Positions 8,892-17,837 of a stretch of DNA of 64,000 nucleotides are shown here, in pieces. Origin of the DNA: Nucisporomicrobium flavum (GTDB taxonomy: Bacteria; Actinomycetota; Actinomycetes; Mycobacteriales; Micromonosporaceae); the NCBI RefSeq assembly GCF_016464385.1, contig NZ_JADMLH010000004.1, positions 248,001 to 312,000 on the forward strand, written 5' to 3'. Under the pieces are notes generated by a model. That model saw only the letters and a program-made list of their open reading frames with translations, searched no databases and was not told where the DNA came from. The position numbers and the translations under genes were made by a program. Numbering within the stretch: position 1 is the stretch's first letter; each line of letters starts with the position of its first letter.

Positions 8892-9501
8892 CCGGGTCCC
8901 GTTCGCCCGCCGCCGCTCGCCAGGGCACCCGGTCGATCGCCACGAACGCGAGCCCGAGCAGCCAGAACGCCACCGCGAAGAACACCGCGCTCAGCGAGAC
9001 CCCCGCGTAGCCCAGATCGGTGACGTCGATGAACGGGTACGGGTACGTGTGCGTGATCAGCCCGCGGACCAGCGCGAAGCCGAGGTAGCCGAGCGGGAAG
9101 GCGAGCCAGAAGGCGGCGTACCGCCAGCGGAACCTGCGGCGCTCGTCGAAGATCAGCCAGTCCAGCACGGCGAGCAGCGGGACGACCGTGTGCAGCAGCT
9201 GGTTGCCGACCGCCTCGGCGGGGGTGCGATCGACCGGGCCCATCGAGAAGCCGCTCGCCGGGTTCGCGAGCACCAGGTGGTACACGAGGCCGGTGATCGC
9301 CACGTACAGCGTGACCGCGCCCTTGAGCGCCGGCCGGTCGATCGGTCCGCGGAAGGCGGCCCAGCCGGCGAAGAGGCCGTACGCCACATTGCTCTGGATC
9401 GTGAAGTAGGGCAGCAGGCCGGACACGGTGGCGGCCCCGGCCGCCGTCAGCGCCACACCGGCGATGACGGCGACCAGGGCCGTGATCCGCAGAAATCTCA
9501 C
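8884..9501 (-). CDS. Pr6Pr family integral membrane protein
   Basis: A 205-residue protein with about six transmembrane helices. It resembles the Pr6Pr (FAR-17a/AIG1-like) family: conserved features seen are FTIQSNVAYG in helix 2, the TGLVYHLVL segment, QLLHTVVPLLAVLDWLIF in helix 4 and THTYPYPFIDV between the last helices. The biochemical role of bacterial members is unknown; distant eukaryotic relatives are hydrolases of fatty acid esters with conserved Thr and His residues, and the His in LLHT could correspond, which is only a suggestion. It is convergent with, and overlaps, the sugar-binding gene, and follows the M4 protease gene on the same strand after a 24-nt gap. Confidence 0.82.
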   Translation of the reverse strand: MRFLRITALVAVIAGVALTAAGAATVSGLLPYFTIQSNVAYGLFAGWAAFRGPIDRPALKGAVTLYVAITGLVYHLVLANPASGFSMGPVDRTPAEAVGNQLLHTVVPLLAVLDWLIFDERRRFRWRYAAFWLAFPLGYLGFALVRGLITHTYPYPFIDVTDLGYAGVSLSAVFFAVAFWLLGLAFVAIDRVPWRAAAGERDPVT

Positions 9502-9525
9502 GAGGGAAAGCTACCGCCCGGTAGT

Positions 9526-11064
9526 TCAGCAGGCGGCGTCGGTGCCCGCCACGTTCACCGCGGTCCAGGCCTTCTGCACGGCCTTGTACTCGGTGCCGCA
9601 GCGGCCGTACAGGTCGGTCGCCGCGGAGAGGGTGTACCCGCGGGCCTTCGCGTACGTCGTGCTCGAGGTGAAGTAGGTGGTCAGCGCCCGGTACCAGATG
9701 GCCGCCGCCTTGGCCCGGCCGATGCCGGTGACCGCGCCGGCGGAGCCGCACACCGGGGAGGTGCCGTACGCGGTGGCGCCGGTGCCCTCCGCCAGGTTGA
9801 AGAAGAAGTGGTTGCCGACGCCCGAGGAGTAGTGCACGTCGACGCTCTTCGTGCTGGTCGACCAGCAGTTCTGGCTGCCGCGGCCGTCCAGCGACGGGTT
9901 GTACATGTAGCGCAGCGGCGTGCCGTTGCCGTTGATGTTGATCTTCTCGCCGATCTGGTAGTCACCGGGGTCGCTGCTGTTGCCGGCGTAGAACTCGACC
10001 ATCGTGGCGAAGATGTCGGAGGTCGCCTCGTTGAGGCCGCCGGACTCGCCCGAGTAGGTCAGGCCGGCGGTGCGCTCGGTGACGCCGTGGGACATCTCGT
10101 GCGCGGCCACGTCCATGGACACCAGCGGCTTGGCGTTGCCGGAGCCGTCGCCGTACGTCATCTGCGAGCCGTCCCAGAACGCGTTGACGTACGCGTTGCC
10201 GTAGTGCACCCGCGACGGCACGCCGGTGCCGTTGTTGAAGATGCCCTTCCGCCCGAACGTCGAGTTGTAGTAGTCGTACGTCTTCGCAGCGCCGTAGTGC
10301 GCGTCGACCGCGGCCGACTGGCGGCTGCTCGTGGTGCCCGTACCCCAGACGTTGTCGGCGTCGGTGAACAGCGTGCACGAGCCGGAGGTCCGGTTGTTCA
10401 TGTCGCAGGTCGTACCGTTGCCGTGCGCCGCGTCCTTGAGGCTGTAGCTGCTCGTCGACACCTGCGTGGTGGTGATGGAGACGGCACCCGAGTAGAGGCT
10501 GTTGCCGGTGGCGGTCTCGACGGTGTCCCACGAGCTGAGCACCTTGCCGGTGGTCGCGTCGGTGACGACGTGCAGGCGCGACGGGGTCTGACCGTCCGGG
10601 GCCATGCCGGCGACGACCGTCTCGTACGCGAGCGTGCCCGAGCCCTGGGTCGCGTCCACCACCAGCTCCGGCGAGCCGAGGTCGGTGACCGTACCCGTGA
10701 AGTGGCTCTTCGCCGCGGCGGCGGCCGATGCGGCGCTGCGCGAGGGCGTGGTGCTCAGCGACAGCGGGGCGGTGAGGCCGACCGACGCGCTGCGCAGGGC
10801 CCCGTTCGCGCCGTGCAGCACGAAGTCGCCGCCCAGCACGCGCAGCCCCTGATAGGTACGGCGGTAGCGCACGTGGGTCGTGCCGTCGGCGTCCTTGGCG
10901 CTCGCGATGACCGCGAAGGCGTCGGCGGTGCTCGCCTTGACGGCGGCGCGGTGGGCGGAGGGGGACAGGGGATCGGCTGCCGGTGCCGCGTTCGCGGCCT
11001 CGGCGCCGGCCAGCAGTCCGCCCAGGAGCAGGGCAGTGCCGACGGCAGCGATGGACTTCTTCAC
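9526..11064 (-). CDS. Secreted M4 family (thermolysin-like) metallopeptidase
   Basis: A 512-residue pre-pro-protease. A Sec signal peptide (KK then a hydrophobic stretch ending AEAANA, about residues 1-26) is followed by an FTP/PepSY-type propeptide to about residue 205 and a catalytic domain. The zinc motif HEMSH is at residues 322-326, the third ligand in GLNEATSD about 20 residues later, and the catalytic His in VDVHYSSGVGNHFF. A Cys-rich C-terminal region is consistent with extracellular disulfides. I prefer the GTG at 11064, which has GGAG 9 nt upstream and directly starts the signal peptide (VKKSIAAVG), over the ATG at 11106 that would add 14 residues. Confidence 0.93.
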   Translation of the reverse strand: MKKSIAAVGTALLLGGLLAGAEAANAAPAADPLSPSAHRAAVKASTADAFAVIASAKDADGTTHVRYRRTYQGLRVLGGDFVLHGANGALRSASVGLTAPLSLSTTPSRSAASAAAAAKSHFTGTVTDLGSPELVVDATQGSGTLAYETVVAGMAPDGQTPSRLHVVTDATTGKVLSSWDTVETATGNSLYSGAVSITTTQVSTSSYSLKDAAHGNGTTCDMNNRTSGSCTLFTDADNVWGTGTTSSRQSAAVDAHYGAAKTYDYYNSTFGRKGIFNNGTGVPSRVHYGNAYVNAFWDGSQMTYGDGSGNAKPLVSMDVAAHEMSHGVTERTAGLTYSGESGGLNEATSDIFATMVEFYAGNSSDPGDYQIGEKININGNGTPLRYMYNPSLDGRGSQNCWSTSTKSVDVHYSSGVGNHFFFNLAEGTGATAYGTSPVCGSAGAVTGIGRAKAAAIWYRALTTYFTSSTTYAKARGYTLSAATDLYGRCGTEYKAVQKAWTAVNVAGTDAAC

Positions 11065-11210
11065 TCGGGGGGTCTCCTGACCGTTGGGGGGAGCGGCGGT
11101 GGCCACGCGGTCAGACTTCCGTTGATATGCAGCACTGTGAATATCCTGAAAACGTCATAGCATCGGCGATCACTTCCGTCCGGGGCTTAGCGATCGTTCA
11201 GGTTTGTGCC

Positions 11211-11216
11211 TACGAT
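11211..11216 (+). promoter_or_regulatory. Leaderless-type -10 box for the acyl-CoA mutase
   Basis: TACGAT stands 7 nt before the ATG at 11224, with no ribosome-binding site between, so transcription would begin at or next to the start codon. Confidence 0.5.
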
Positions 11217-11223
11217 GGGCGCC

Positions 11224-12897
11224 ATGGACGCAGCCGACATCGCCGCCGGTCGCGAGCGCTGGCAGAAGCGCTACGACGACGCCCGCAAACGGGACGCCGA
11301 CTTCACCACGCTGTCCGGGACCAGCGTCGATCCCGTCTACGGGCCCGCGCCCGGCGACACCGTCGAGGACTTCGACCGCATCGGCTGGCCGGGCGAGTTC
11401 CCGTACACCCGGGGTCTCTATCCGACCGGTTACCGCGGACGGACCTGGACCATCCGGCAGTTCGCGGGCTTCGGCAACGCCCAGCAGACCAACGAGCGCT
11501 ACAAGATGATCCTGGCCGCCGGCGGCGGCGGGCTGAGCGTCGCGTTCGACATGCCGACGCTGATGGGCCGCGACTCCGACGAGCCGCAGTCGCTCGGCGA
11601 GGTCGGGCACTGCGGCGTCGCGATCGACTCGGCCGCCGACATGGACGTGCTGTTCGACGGCATCAACCTGCAGGACGTCACGACCAGCATGACGATCTCC
11701 GGCCCGGCCGTGCCGGTCTTCTGCATGTACCTGGTCGCGGCCGAGCGGCAGGGCGCCGACCTCGGCAAGCTCGACGGCACGCTGCAGACCGACATCTTCA
11801 AGGAGTACATCGCGCAGAAGGAGTGGCTGTTCGCCCCGGAGCCGCACCTGCGCCTGATCGGCGACCTGATGGAGTACTGCGCCCGGGAGATCCCGCGCTA
11901 CAAGCCGCTGTCGGTCTCCGGCTACCACATCCGCGAGGCCGGCTCGACCGCTGCGCAGGAGCTCGCGTACACGCTGGCCGACGGCTTCGGGTACGTCGAA
12001 CTCGGGCTCTCCCGCGGCCTCGACGTCAACACGTTCGCGCCCGGCCTCAGCTTCTTCTTCGACGCGCACGTCGACTTCTTCGAGGAGATCGCGAAGTTCC
12101 GGGCGGCCCGCCGCATCTGGGCCCGCCACCTGCGCGACGACTACGGCGCCACCAGCGAGAAGGCGCTCTGGCTCAAGTTCCACACGCAGACCGCCGGGGT
12201 GTCGCTCACCGCGCAGCAGCCGGTCAACAACGTCGTGCGTACGGCCGTGGAGGCCCTGGCCGCGGTGCTCGGCGGCACCAACTCGCTGCACACCAACGCC
12301 CTCGACGAGACCCTCGCCCTGCCCACGGACGAGTCGGCCGAGATCGCCCTGCGGACCCAGCAGGTGCTGATGGAGGAGACCGGCGTGACCAACGTGGCGG
12401 ACCCGCTCGGCGGCTCCTGGTACGTGGAGGCGCTGACCGACCGGATCGAGGCCGAGGCGGAGGAGATCTTCGCGCGCATCCGCGACCTCGGCCACGACGG
12501 CACGATGACCTCGGGCATCCTGCGCGGCATCGAGGACGGCTGGTTCACCGCGAACATCGCCGAGGCCGCGTTCACCTACCAGCAGGCCCTCGAGAAGGGC
12601 GACAAGAGGATCGTCGGCGTCAACGTGCACACCGGCACGGTCGCCAAGGACCTCGAGATCCTGCGCGTCTCGCACGAGGTCGAGGTCGTGCAGCGGCGCG
12701 AGCTGGCCGCTCGCAAGGACAACCGTGATCGCGTACGCGTGGAGCAGGCGCTGGCGCGCCTGGTGGAGACCGCCCGCGGCGACGGGAACATGATCCCCGC
12801 GATGCTCGACGCGGCCCGGGCCGAGGCCACGCTGGGCGAGATCTGCGGCGCGCTCAAGGACGTCTGGGGCATCTACCGCGAGCCCGCCCGCTTCTAG
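11224..12897 (+). CDS. Methylmalonyl-CoA mutase family large subunit, lacking the B12-binding domain
   Basis: A 557-residue TIM-barrel catalytic chain of a B12-dependent acyl-CoA mutase. It ends where full-length mutases continue into the cobalamin domain (no DxHxxG motif), so it needs a separate small subunit, which is not in the window. Recognisable landmarks are [50 protein letters not shown] and [11 protein letters not shown]. By recall of alignment with Propionibacterium mutase, the Tyr in PTGYRGR and the Arg in PHLRLIGD occupy the substrate-carboxylate positions that are Phe and Gln in isobutyryl-CoA mutase, so methylmalonyl-CoA is the likelier substrate. ATG 11224 is preferred over GTG 11206 because a -10 box lies 7 nt upstream. 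MeaB, its chaperone, and the epimerase are encoded nearby. Confidence 0.88.
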   Translation: MDAADIAAGRERWQKRYDDARKRDADFTTLSGTSVDPVYGPAPGDTVEDFDRIGWPGEFPYTRGLYPTGYRGRTWTIRQFAGFGNAQQTNERYKMILAAGGGGLSVAFDMPTLMGRDSDEPQSLGEVGHCGVAIDSAADMDVLFDGINLQDVTTSMTISGPAVPVFCMYLVAAERQGADLGKLDGTLQTDIFKEYIAQKEWLFAPEPHLRLIGDLMEYCAREIPRYKPLSVSGYHIREAGSTAAQELAYTLADGFGYVELGLSRGLDVNTFAPGLSFFFDAHVDFFEEIAKFRAARRIWARHLRDDYGATSEKALWLKFHTQTAGVSLTAQQPVNNVVRTAVEALAAVLGGTNSLHTNALDETLALPTDESAEIALRTQQVLMEETGVTNVADPLGGSWYVEALTDRIEAEAEEIFARIRDLGHDGTMTSGILRGIEDGWFTANIAEAAFTYQQALEKGDKRIVGVNVHTGTVAKDLEILRVSHEVEVVQRRELAARKDNRDRVRVEQALARLVETARGDGNMIPAMLDAARAEATLGEICGALKDVWGIYREPARF

Positions 12898-13469
12898 TTC
12901 TTCTCGGGCCGCAGCCCTGTGAGCACGATGTCGAGGTAGCGGTCGGCGGCGGCCTCCGGGTCGCCGCCGCTGCGGGCCGCGTGCTGGATGCCGCAGGTCA
13001 GCCGTCTGAAGTCGTCAGGCGTGACGTCCGGGCGTACGACGCCGGCCTCGCGCGCCCGGTCCAGCACCCGCAGCGACGCGGCGCCCAGCTCCCTGCTCAG
13101 GTTCTGCGTGTCGACGCACTCGAAGCCCGGCTCCGACAGCACCGCCGCCAGGCTCGCATCGGTGAGCTGCCGGCGTAGCGCCGCCCGGAGCAGGTTCGCG
13201 AGGCCCGTGGCGATGTCCGGGTTCTCCGCCGCCGCCCGTGCCTCCGCCACCAGCTCGGTGAAGCTCTCGGTCGCGAGGCCCTCCAGTAGCGACCGGCGGC
13301 TGGGGAAGTGCCGGTACACCGTGCCCACGCCCACGCCCGCTTCCTTGGCGATGGCGTTCATCGGCAGCTCCAGGTCGCCGGCCGCGATCCGGGCCCGGGC
13401 GGCCGCGAGCGTCTGGGCCCGTACGCGGGCGGAGTCTGCGCGCAAGGTCACAGGCAGAGGATAACCCAT
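12894..13469 (-). CDS. TetR family transcriptional regulator
   Basis: A 191-residue regulator. Helix-turn-helix lies at about residues 37-56 (MNAIAKEAGVGVGTVYRHFP), typical TetR_N; the C-terminal half (residues 75-185) is the ligand and dimer domain with no recognised ligand specificity. It ends overlapping the mutase stop by 4 nt on the opposite strand, and is divergent from the SDR gene at 13537 across a 67-nt gap containing overlapping palindromes, so it probably represses itself and the SDR. The start at 13469 or an internal start about nine residues later are both possible. Confidence 0.88.
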   Translation of the reverse strand: MGYPLPVTLRADSARVRAQTLAAARARIAAGDLELPMNAIAKEAGVGVGTVYRHFPSRRSLLEGLATESFTELVAEARAAAENPDIATGLANLLRAALRRQLTDASLAAVLSEPGFECVDTQNLSRELGAASLRVLDRAREAGVVRPDVTPDDFRRLTCGIQHAARSGGDPEAAADRYLDIVLTGLRPEKN

Positions 13470-13497
13470 CCGCTGCCGTGCTACTGTCGGCTCTTAG

Positions 13498-13518
13498 CGG
13501 ATAAAGAATCCGTTCTTT
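13498..13518. promoter_or_regulatory. Overlapping palindromes, candidate TetR operator
   Basis: CGGAT-AAAGA-ATCCG (13498-13512) and AAAGAA-TCCG-TTCTTT (13503-13518) are both perfect inverted repeats and overlap each other in the short gap between the divergent TetR and SDR genes. Location and symmetry suggest the regulator binds here. Confidence 0.5.
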
Positions 13519-13536
13519 GCGTCCCTGGAGGCACCG

Positions 13537-14478
13537 ATGGCACTCAGCTGGAACTACGACGACATGCCGGACCAGACCGGCCGGACGGTGCTGATCACCG
13601 GCGCCAGCAGCGGGCTGGGCCTCGTGCTGGCCGATCGGCTGGCCCGGCGCGGCGCGTCGGTGATCATGGCGGTCCGCGACGTGGCCAAGGGCGAACGGGC
13701 CCGCGCCGGGCTGACCGGCGACCTCGAGGTGCGGCAGGTCGACCTGGCCGACCTGGACTCGGTCCGGAGCTTCGCCGAGGGGATGCGCGCCGACCGCCGG
13801 CGCATCGACGTGCTCGTCAACAACGCGGGGATCGGCGGCCAGACGCGGGAGCTGACGCGCCAGGGCCACGAGAGCGTGTTCGCCACCAACCACCTCGGTG
13901 CATTCGCGCTCACCGGCCTGCTGCTCGACCTGTTCCGGCCCGATCACGATCCGCGCGTCGTGGCGGTCGGGTCCAACCTCTACCGGCGGATCAAGGTGCG
14001 TACCGACTTCGAGGACCTGAGCGCCGAGGGTGGATTCTCGCCGGGGACCGCGTACGTGAGGTCCAAGCTGGCGAACATCCTCTTCGGAGCGGAGCTCGAC
14101 CGCCGGCTGCGCCGGGCGGGCAGCCCGGTGCGTAGCTTCCTGAGCCACCCCGGCATGGCGTCCACCCCGATGCACGACAGCGCCCGGACCTTCGCGCAGC
14201 GGGCGATGGTCACGATCGGCGGTGCCCTGTTCAGCCGGCCGGTCGAGCAGGCCGCGCTGCCGCTCGCGTTCGCGGCCACCGACCCGGCCGCCCGGACCGG
14301 CGTCTTCCTCGGCTTCGCCCCGCGGAAAAAGGACATCAGGGTGCACTTCGATGCGCTCGTGCCGCCCGCCGACGATCTCGCCCTGGCCGCCCGGCTGTGG
14401 CGCATCTCGGAGGAGGCGACCGGGGTGCGCTACCTCGGCGACCCCGTGCTCGCCGAGGGCGACGACCAGCGGCTGTGA
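13537..14478 (+). CDS. Short-chain dehydrogenase/reductase (retinol-dehydrogenase-like SDR)
   Basis: A 313-residue classical SDR. The cofactor site TGASSGLGLVLADRLARRG is at about residues 21-39, NNAGIGG at about 93, the active-site YVRSK (Tyr-x3-Lys) near residue 173, and an extended C-terminal region as in retinol dehydrogenase/WW-oxidoreductase-like members. The substrate cannot be inferred. Ribosome site GGAGG precedes ATG 13537. Divergent from the TetR gene, which probably controls it. Confidence 0.9.
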   Translation: MALSWNYDDMPDQTGRTVLITGASSGLGLVLADRLARRGASVIMAVRDVAKGERARAGLTGDLEVRQVDLADLDSVRSFAEGMRADRRRIDVLVNNAGIGGQTRELTRQGHESVFATNHLGAFALTGLLLDLFRPDHDPRVVAVGSNLYRRIKVRTDFEDLSAEGGFSPGTAYVRSKLANILFGAELDRRLRRAGSPVRSFLSHPGMASTPMHDSARTFAQRAMVTIGGALFSRPVEQAALPLAFAATDPAARTGVFLGFAPRKKDIRVHFDALVPPADDLALAARLWRISEEATGVRYLGDPVLAEGDDQRL

Positions 14479-14542
14479 CGTCCGATATCGCCTGCCCGGC
14501 GGCGCGGCGGACACGCGGGAGTGCGTGCGAGACTAGGTAACC

Positions 14543-15484
14543 ATGAGCGACCCACGGACCACTCCGTCGATCTTCACCCGCGGCGCGGTCGATCTCGGCG
14601 CGCTGCGCCCGGCGAGCAAGCCCACGCCGTCCGCCCAGGCCGCCTCCGGGCCGGCCGCAGGCGCCGCCGCCACGCCCGCTGCGGGCCCGGCCACCGGCAT
14701 CCCGGGCGGCTCGCCCGCCGCGGTGATCGACGTGACTGAAGAGAACTTCCAGACGACGGTGCTGCAGCTGTCGATGACGACGCCGGTCATCCTCGACTTC
14801 TGGGCCGACTGGTGCGAGCCCTGCAAGCAGCTCAGCCCGATCCTCGAGAAACTGGCCGCCGAGGGCGGCGGCAGCTGGGTGCTCGGCAAGGTCGACGTGG
14901 ACGCCAACCCGCGGCTGGCACAGGCGCTGCGGGTGCAGGGCATCCCGATGGTGGTCGCGGTCGTCGGCGGCCAGCTCGTCGAGGGCTTCACCGGCGTGCT
15001 GCCCGAGGCCGAGGTGCGCCGGTACGTCGACGCGGTGCTCAAGGCCGGCGGCGTGCAGGTCGCCCCGGCGGAGGACCCGCGGATGGACGCGGCCGACGAC
15101 GCGCTGATGAGCGGCGACCTGGACGAGGCCGAGGCGGCGTACCGGAAGATCCTCGCCGAGTCCCCGCAGGACCGGGCGGCCGAGTCGGGGCTCGCCCAGG
15201 TCGAGCTCTACCGCCGGATCGAGGGCGTCGACCCGGCCGCGGTGCTGGCGAAGGCGGCCGCCGACCCCGACGACCTCGACGCGCAGCGGCTCGCCGCGGA
15301 CATCGAGGTCCTCAGCGGACAGGCGCCGGAGGCGTACGAGCGCCTCGTCGCCGCGGTGAAGCGGTCCGCCGGCGAGGAGCGCGACGCCGTCCGCAAGCAC
15401 CTGCTGTCGCTGTTCACCGTCGCCGGACCGGACGACCCGGCGGTGGCGAGCGCGCGCCGTGCGCTTGCCCGCGCGCTCTTCTAG
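14543..15484 (+). CDS. Thioredoxin-domain co-chaperone (YbbN/CnoX-like)
   Basis: A 313-residue protein: Ala/Pro-rich N-terminal stretch (residues 1-60), thioredoxin fold (about 62-170) with WADWCEPCK, so the CxxC active site is CEPC rather than CGPC, and a C-terminal TPR-like helical region (about 180-313). E. coli YbbN/CnoX, which shares this domain order, protects proteins from oxidative aggregation and hands them to chaperones; here the CxxC pair is retained, unlike in E. coli. The downstream arginase-family gene starts 18 nt later on the same strand. Confidence 0.87.
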   Translation: MSDPRTTPSIFTRGAVDLGALRPASKPTPSAQAASGPAAGAAATPAAGPATGIPGGSPAAVIDVTEENFQTTVLQLSMTTPVILDFWADWCEPCKQLSPILEKLAAEGGGSWVLGKVDVDANPRLAQALRVQGIPMVVAVVGGQLVEGFTGVLPEAEVRRYVDAVLKAGGVQVAPAEDPRMDAADDALMSGDLDEAEAAYRKILAESPQDRAAESGLAQVELYRRIEGVDPAAVLAKAAADPDDLDAQRLAADIEVLSGQAPEAYERLVAAVKRSAGEERDAVRKHLLSLFTVAGPDDPAVASARRALARALF

Positions 15485-15502
15485 GCACAGTACGGGGGCC
15501 CC

Positions 15503-17587
15503 ATGCGCCGCATAGCCGTGCTCGACGCGCCGTCCAACCTGGGACTGCGCCCGCCGACCGGGACGTCGGTCCCCGGCTGCGCCAAGGCGCCCGGAGCCCT
15601 GCGCGACCAGGGGCTGCTGCGCCGGCTCGACGCCCGGGACGCGGGCTGCCTCACACCCCCGCGCTACGACCCGGGGGAGTGGCGGCCCGGCGACGGCGTC
15701 TGCCACGCCTCCGAGATCTCGCTGTACTCGCGCCGGCTCGCCGACCGCATCGGCGCGATCATCGACCAGGGCGAGTTCCCCGTCGTGCTCGGCGGGGACT
15801 GCTCGATCGTGCTCGGCTCGGCGCTGGCCATGCACCGCCTCGGCGAGGCCGTGGGCGGGCGCATCGGACTGGTCTTCGTGGACGGCCACTCGGACTTCCG
15901 GCACCCCGGCAACGCCTCGTACGTGGGCGCGGCCGCGGGCGAGGACCTGGCCCTCGTGACCGGCCGCGGCCAGGTCGACCTGGCGGCGATGGAGGGCCGG
16001 CGGCCGTACTACCGCGACATCGACGTGGTGGTCATGGGCATCCGTGCCCAGGACGAATACCGCCTCGACCTCCAGGCCGCGGGCATCGTCACCCGCCCGG
16101 TCCCGACGCTGCGCGTGGAAGGCGCCGCCCGCAGCGCCCAGTGGGCCCGCGAGCAACTCGTCGACTGCGCCGGCTACTGGGTGCACCTCGACGTGGACGT
16201 CCTCGACCCGGCGGTGATGCCGGCCGTGGACGCGCCGGAGCCGGGCGGCATCGCGTTCCCCGAGCTGGAGCTGCTCCTCGCCGGCCTGGTGGAGTCGCCG
16301 CACTGCCTGGGCGTGGAGATCACGGTCTTCGACCCGGACTACGACCCCGACGGCCGCTACGCCGAGGAGATCACCGCGGCGATCGTCGCCGGACTGAAGT
16401 CGGCGCACACGGTGGAGGCCCGGCCGGACCTGGTCGCCGCCCGCCAGGACCTCCTCGCGCCGGGCGCACCGGGCAAGCTCGCCCCCGCGCCGGCCTCGGC
16501 TCCGGCTTCCGGGGTGGGTTCCGCGCCGGCCTCGGACCCGGCTTCCGGGGTGGGTTCCGCGCCGGCTTCGGGGTCGGCTTTCGACGCGGGCTCCGGGCCG
16601 GCTGTCGGGGCGGCCGCGGCTTCGGCTGCCGGGGTGGGCTCCGCGGCCGATCCTGTGCAGGAGCGGCGTGCTGCTGCGGCGGCGGATGATGTGGCGCTCG
16701 CAGCGGCCGGGATGTCGGGCGGCGGGCCGGGTGCCAGCTTCGACGAGGTGGCGGTGCCGGCGACGACGCTGATGGCGGTCGAGGAGGCCGACGAGGTCGA
16801 AGCGCGGGTGGTGGAACCCGCCCCCGGCCCGGCCTTCGATCCCGCACCGGGTGCGGGCTTCGACGCCGACTTTGACGCTCCTGGGGCCAACGTTGAGGCC
16901 GACCGTGACGTTCCCGATGCCGTCGTCGAGGGTGACGCCGACCTTCACGCCCCCGATGCCGACCTTCACGCCCCCGATGTCGACGCCGAGGCGGACTTTG
17001 CCGACGCTGACGACGCGGCCTACGTGGAGCTCGTCGCCGACGACTTGGGTGCTGACGGCGGCGTGCCGGAAGGGCCGGACGCCGGCTCCGGTGTGGCCGA
17101 TGCCGATGCCGATGCCGATGCCGTCGTCTACGTCGACGTCGATGTCGACGGGGTGATCGATGCCGAGGTGGAGGAGCCGGACGTCGAGCCGGATCTGGAC
17201 GCCTACGCCGGGCCGTCCGCCGAATCGCCGCCCGACGACGAGGTGGAAGCGGAGATCGTCGCCGGGCCGGAGCTCGAGGCCGAGCACGATGCCGAGCAGG
17301 AGAGCCAGCCCGAGCACGCGAGCCGGGCCGAGTACGAGAGCCGGGCCGAGCACGCGAGCCAGGACGAGCATCCGAGCCAGGACGAGCATCCGAGCCAGGA
17401 TGAGCACGATGCCGAGCACGAGGAACGTGCGCTGCGGCCGCTGGGGCAGGCCCCGCTGCTCGACTCCGAGCCGCTGCCCGCCACCATGCCCGGCATGCTG
17501 CGTCCCCGGCAGATCGACGACTTCAGCCTGCCGGCGCAGCGCCCCGCGTTCGAGATCGGACCCGAGGCGCCCGCCGACATCACCTGA
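15503..17587 (+). CDS. Arginase/agmatinase-family enzyme with a ~390-residue disordered C-terminal tail
   Basis: Residues 1-300 are an arginase-family metallohydrolase: VVLGGDCSIVLG (about 94), FVDGHSDF (about 130), the HLDVDVLDP metal motif (about 229) and VDAPEPGG. The first motif has Cys where arginases have the metal-ligand His (GGDHS). The active substrate could be arginine, agmatine or another guanidino or ureohydrolase substrate; not decidable here. From about residue 310 the protein becomes low complexity: Ala-Pro-Ala-Ser-Gly-Val-Gly repeats, then Asp/Ala/Val-rich acidic repeats, then repeats around SRAEHASQDEHPSQDEH, and ends with a more ordinary 50-residue segment (LRPLGQAPLLDSEPLP). 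The reading frame stays open throughout. GGGGGCCCC before ATG 15503 is a weak ribosome site. Confidence 0.85.
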   Translation: MRRIAVLDAPSNLGLRPPTGTSVPGCAKAPGALRDQGLLRRLDARDAGCLTPPRYDPGEWRPGDGVCHASEISLYSRRLADRIGAIIDQGEFPVVLGGDCSIVLGSALAMHRLGEAVGGRIGLVFVDGHSDFRHPGNASYVGAAAGEDLALVTGRGQVDLAAMEGRRPYYRDIDVVVMGIRAQDEYRLDLQAAGIVTRPVPTLRVEGAARSAQWAREQLVDCAGYWVHLDVDVLDPAVMPAVDAPEPGGIAFPELELLLAGLVESPHCLGVEITVFDPDYDPDGRYAEEITAAIVAGLKSAHTVEARPDLVAARQDLLAPGAPGKLAPAPASAPASGVGSAPASDPASGVGSAPASGSAFDAGSGPAVGAAAASAAGVGSAADPVQERRAAAAADDVALAAAGMSGGGPGASFDEVAVPATTLMAVEEADEVEARVVEPAPGPAFDPAPGAGFDADFDAPGANVEADRDVPDAVVEGDADLHAPDADLHAPDVDAEADFADADDAAYVELVADDLGADGGVPEGPDAGSGVADADADADAVVYVDVDVDGVIDAEVEEPDVEPDLDAYAGPSAESPPDDEVEAEIVAGPELEAEHDAEQESQPEHASRAEYESRAEHASQDEHPSQDEHPSQDEHDAEHEERALRPLGQAPLLDSEPLPATMPGMLRPRQIDDFSLPAQRPAFEIGPEAPADIT

Positions 17588-17636
17588 CCGTCCCGCCGAC
17601 CCGGCGTCCCAGCGGCTGAACCGCCGGTCACAGAGC

Positions 17637-17830
17637 GAGCTGGTCGGTCAGGAGCGAGCTGGCCGGTCGAGGAGTGAGCTGGTCGGCAAGGGTTGAGCTG
17701 GCCGGTCGAGGAGTGAGCTGGTCGGCAAGGGTTGAGCTGGTCGGCAAGGGTTGAGCTGGCCGGTCGAGGAGTGAGCTGGTCGGCAAGGGCTGAGCGGCCG
17801 GTCAGCCGCTGAGCTGGTCGCTCAGCGGCT
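17637..17830. repeat. 19-20 bp minisatellite, about ten copies
   Basis: The heptamer GAGCTGG or a one-base variant recurs at 17637, 17656, 17676, 17695, 17715, 17734, 17753, 17773, 17792 and 17811, giving units of 19 or 20 bp of the form GAGCTGGYCGGYMRRGGNKT. It fills the gap between the convergent arginase-like and PBP genes. No gene is seen in it. Confidence 0.85.
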
Positions 17831-17837
17831 GAGTCCG

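Noticed and set aside
11107..11223. A cobalamin riboswitch before the mutase
   Set aside because: The gap is too short, there is no B12-box-like sequence, and a leaderless promoter fits instead.
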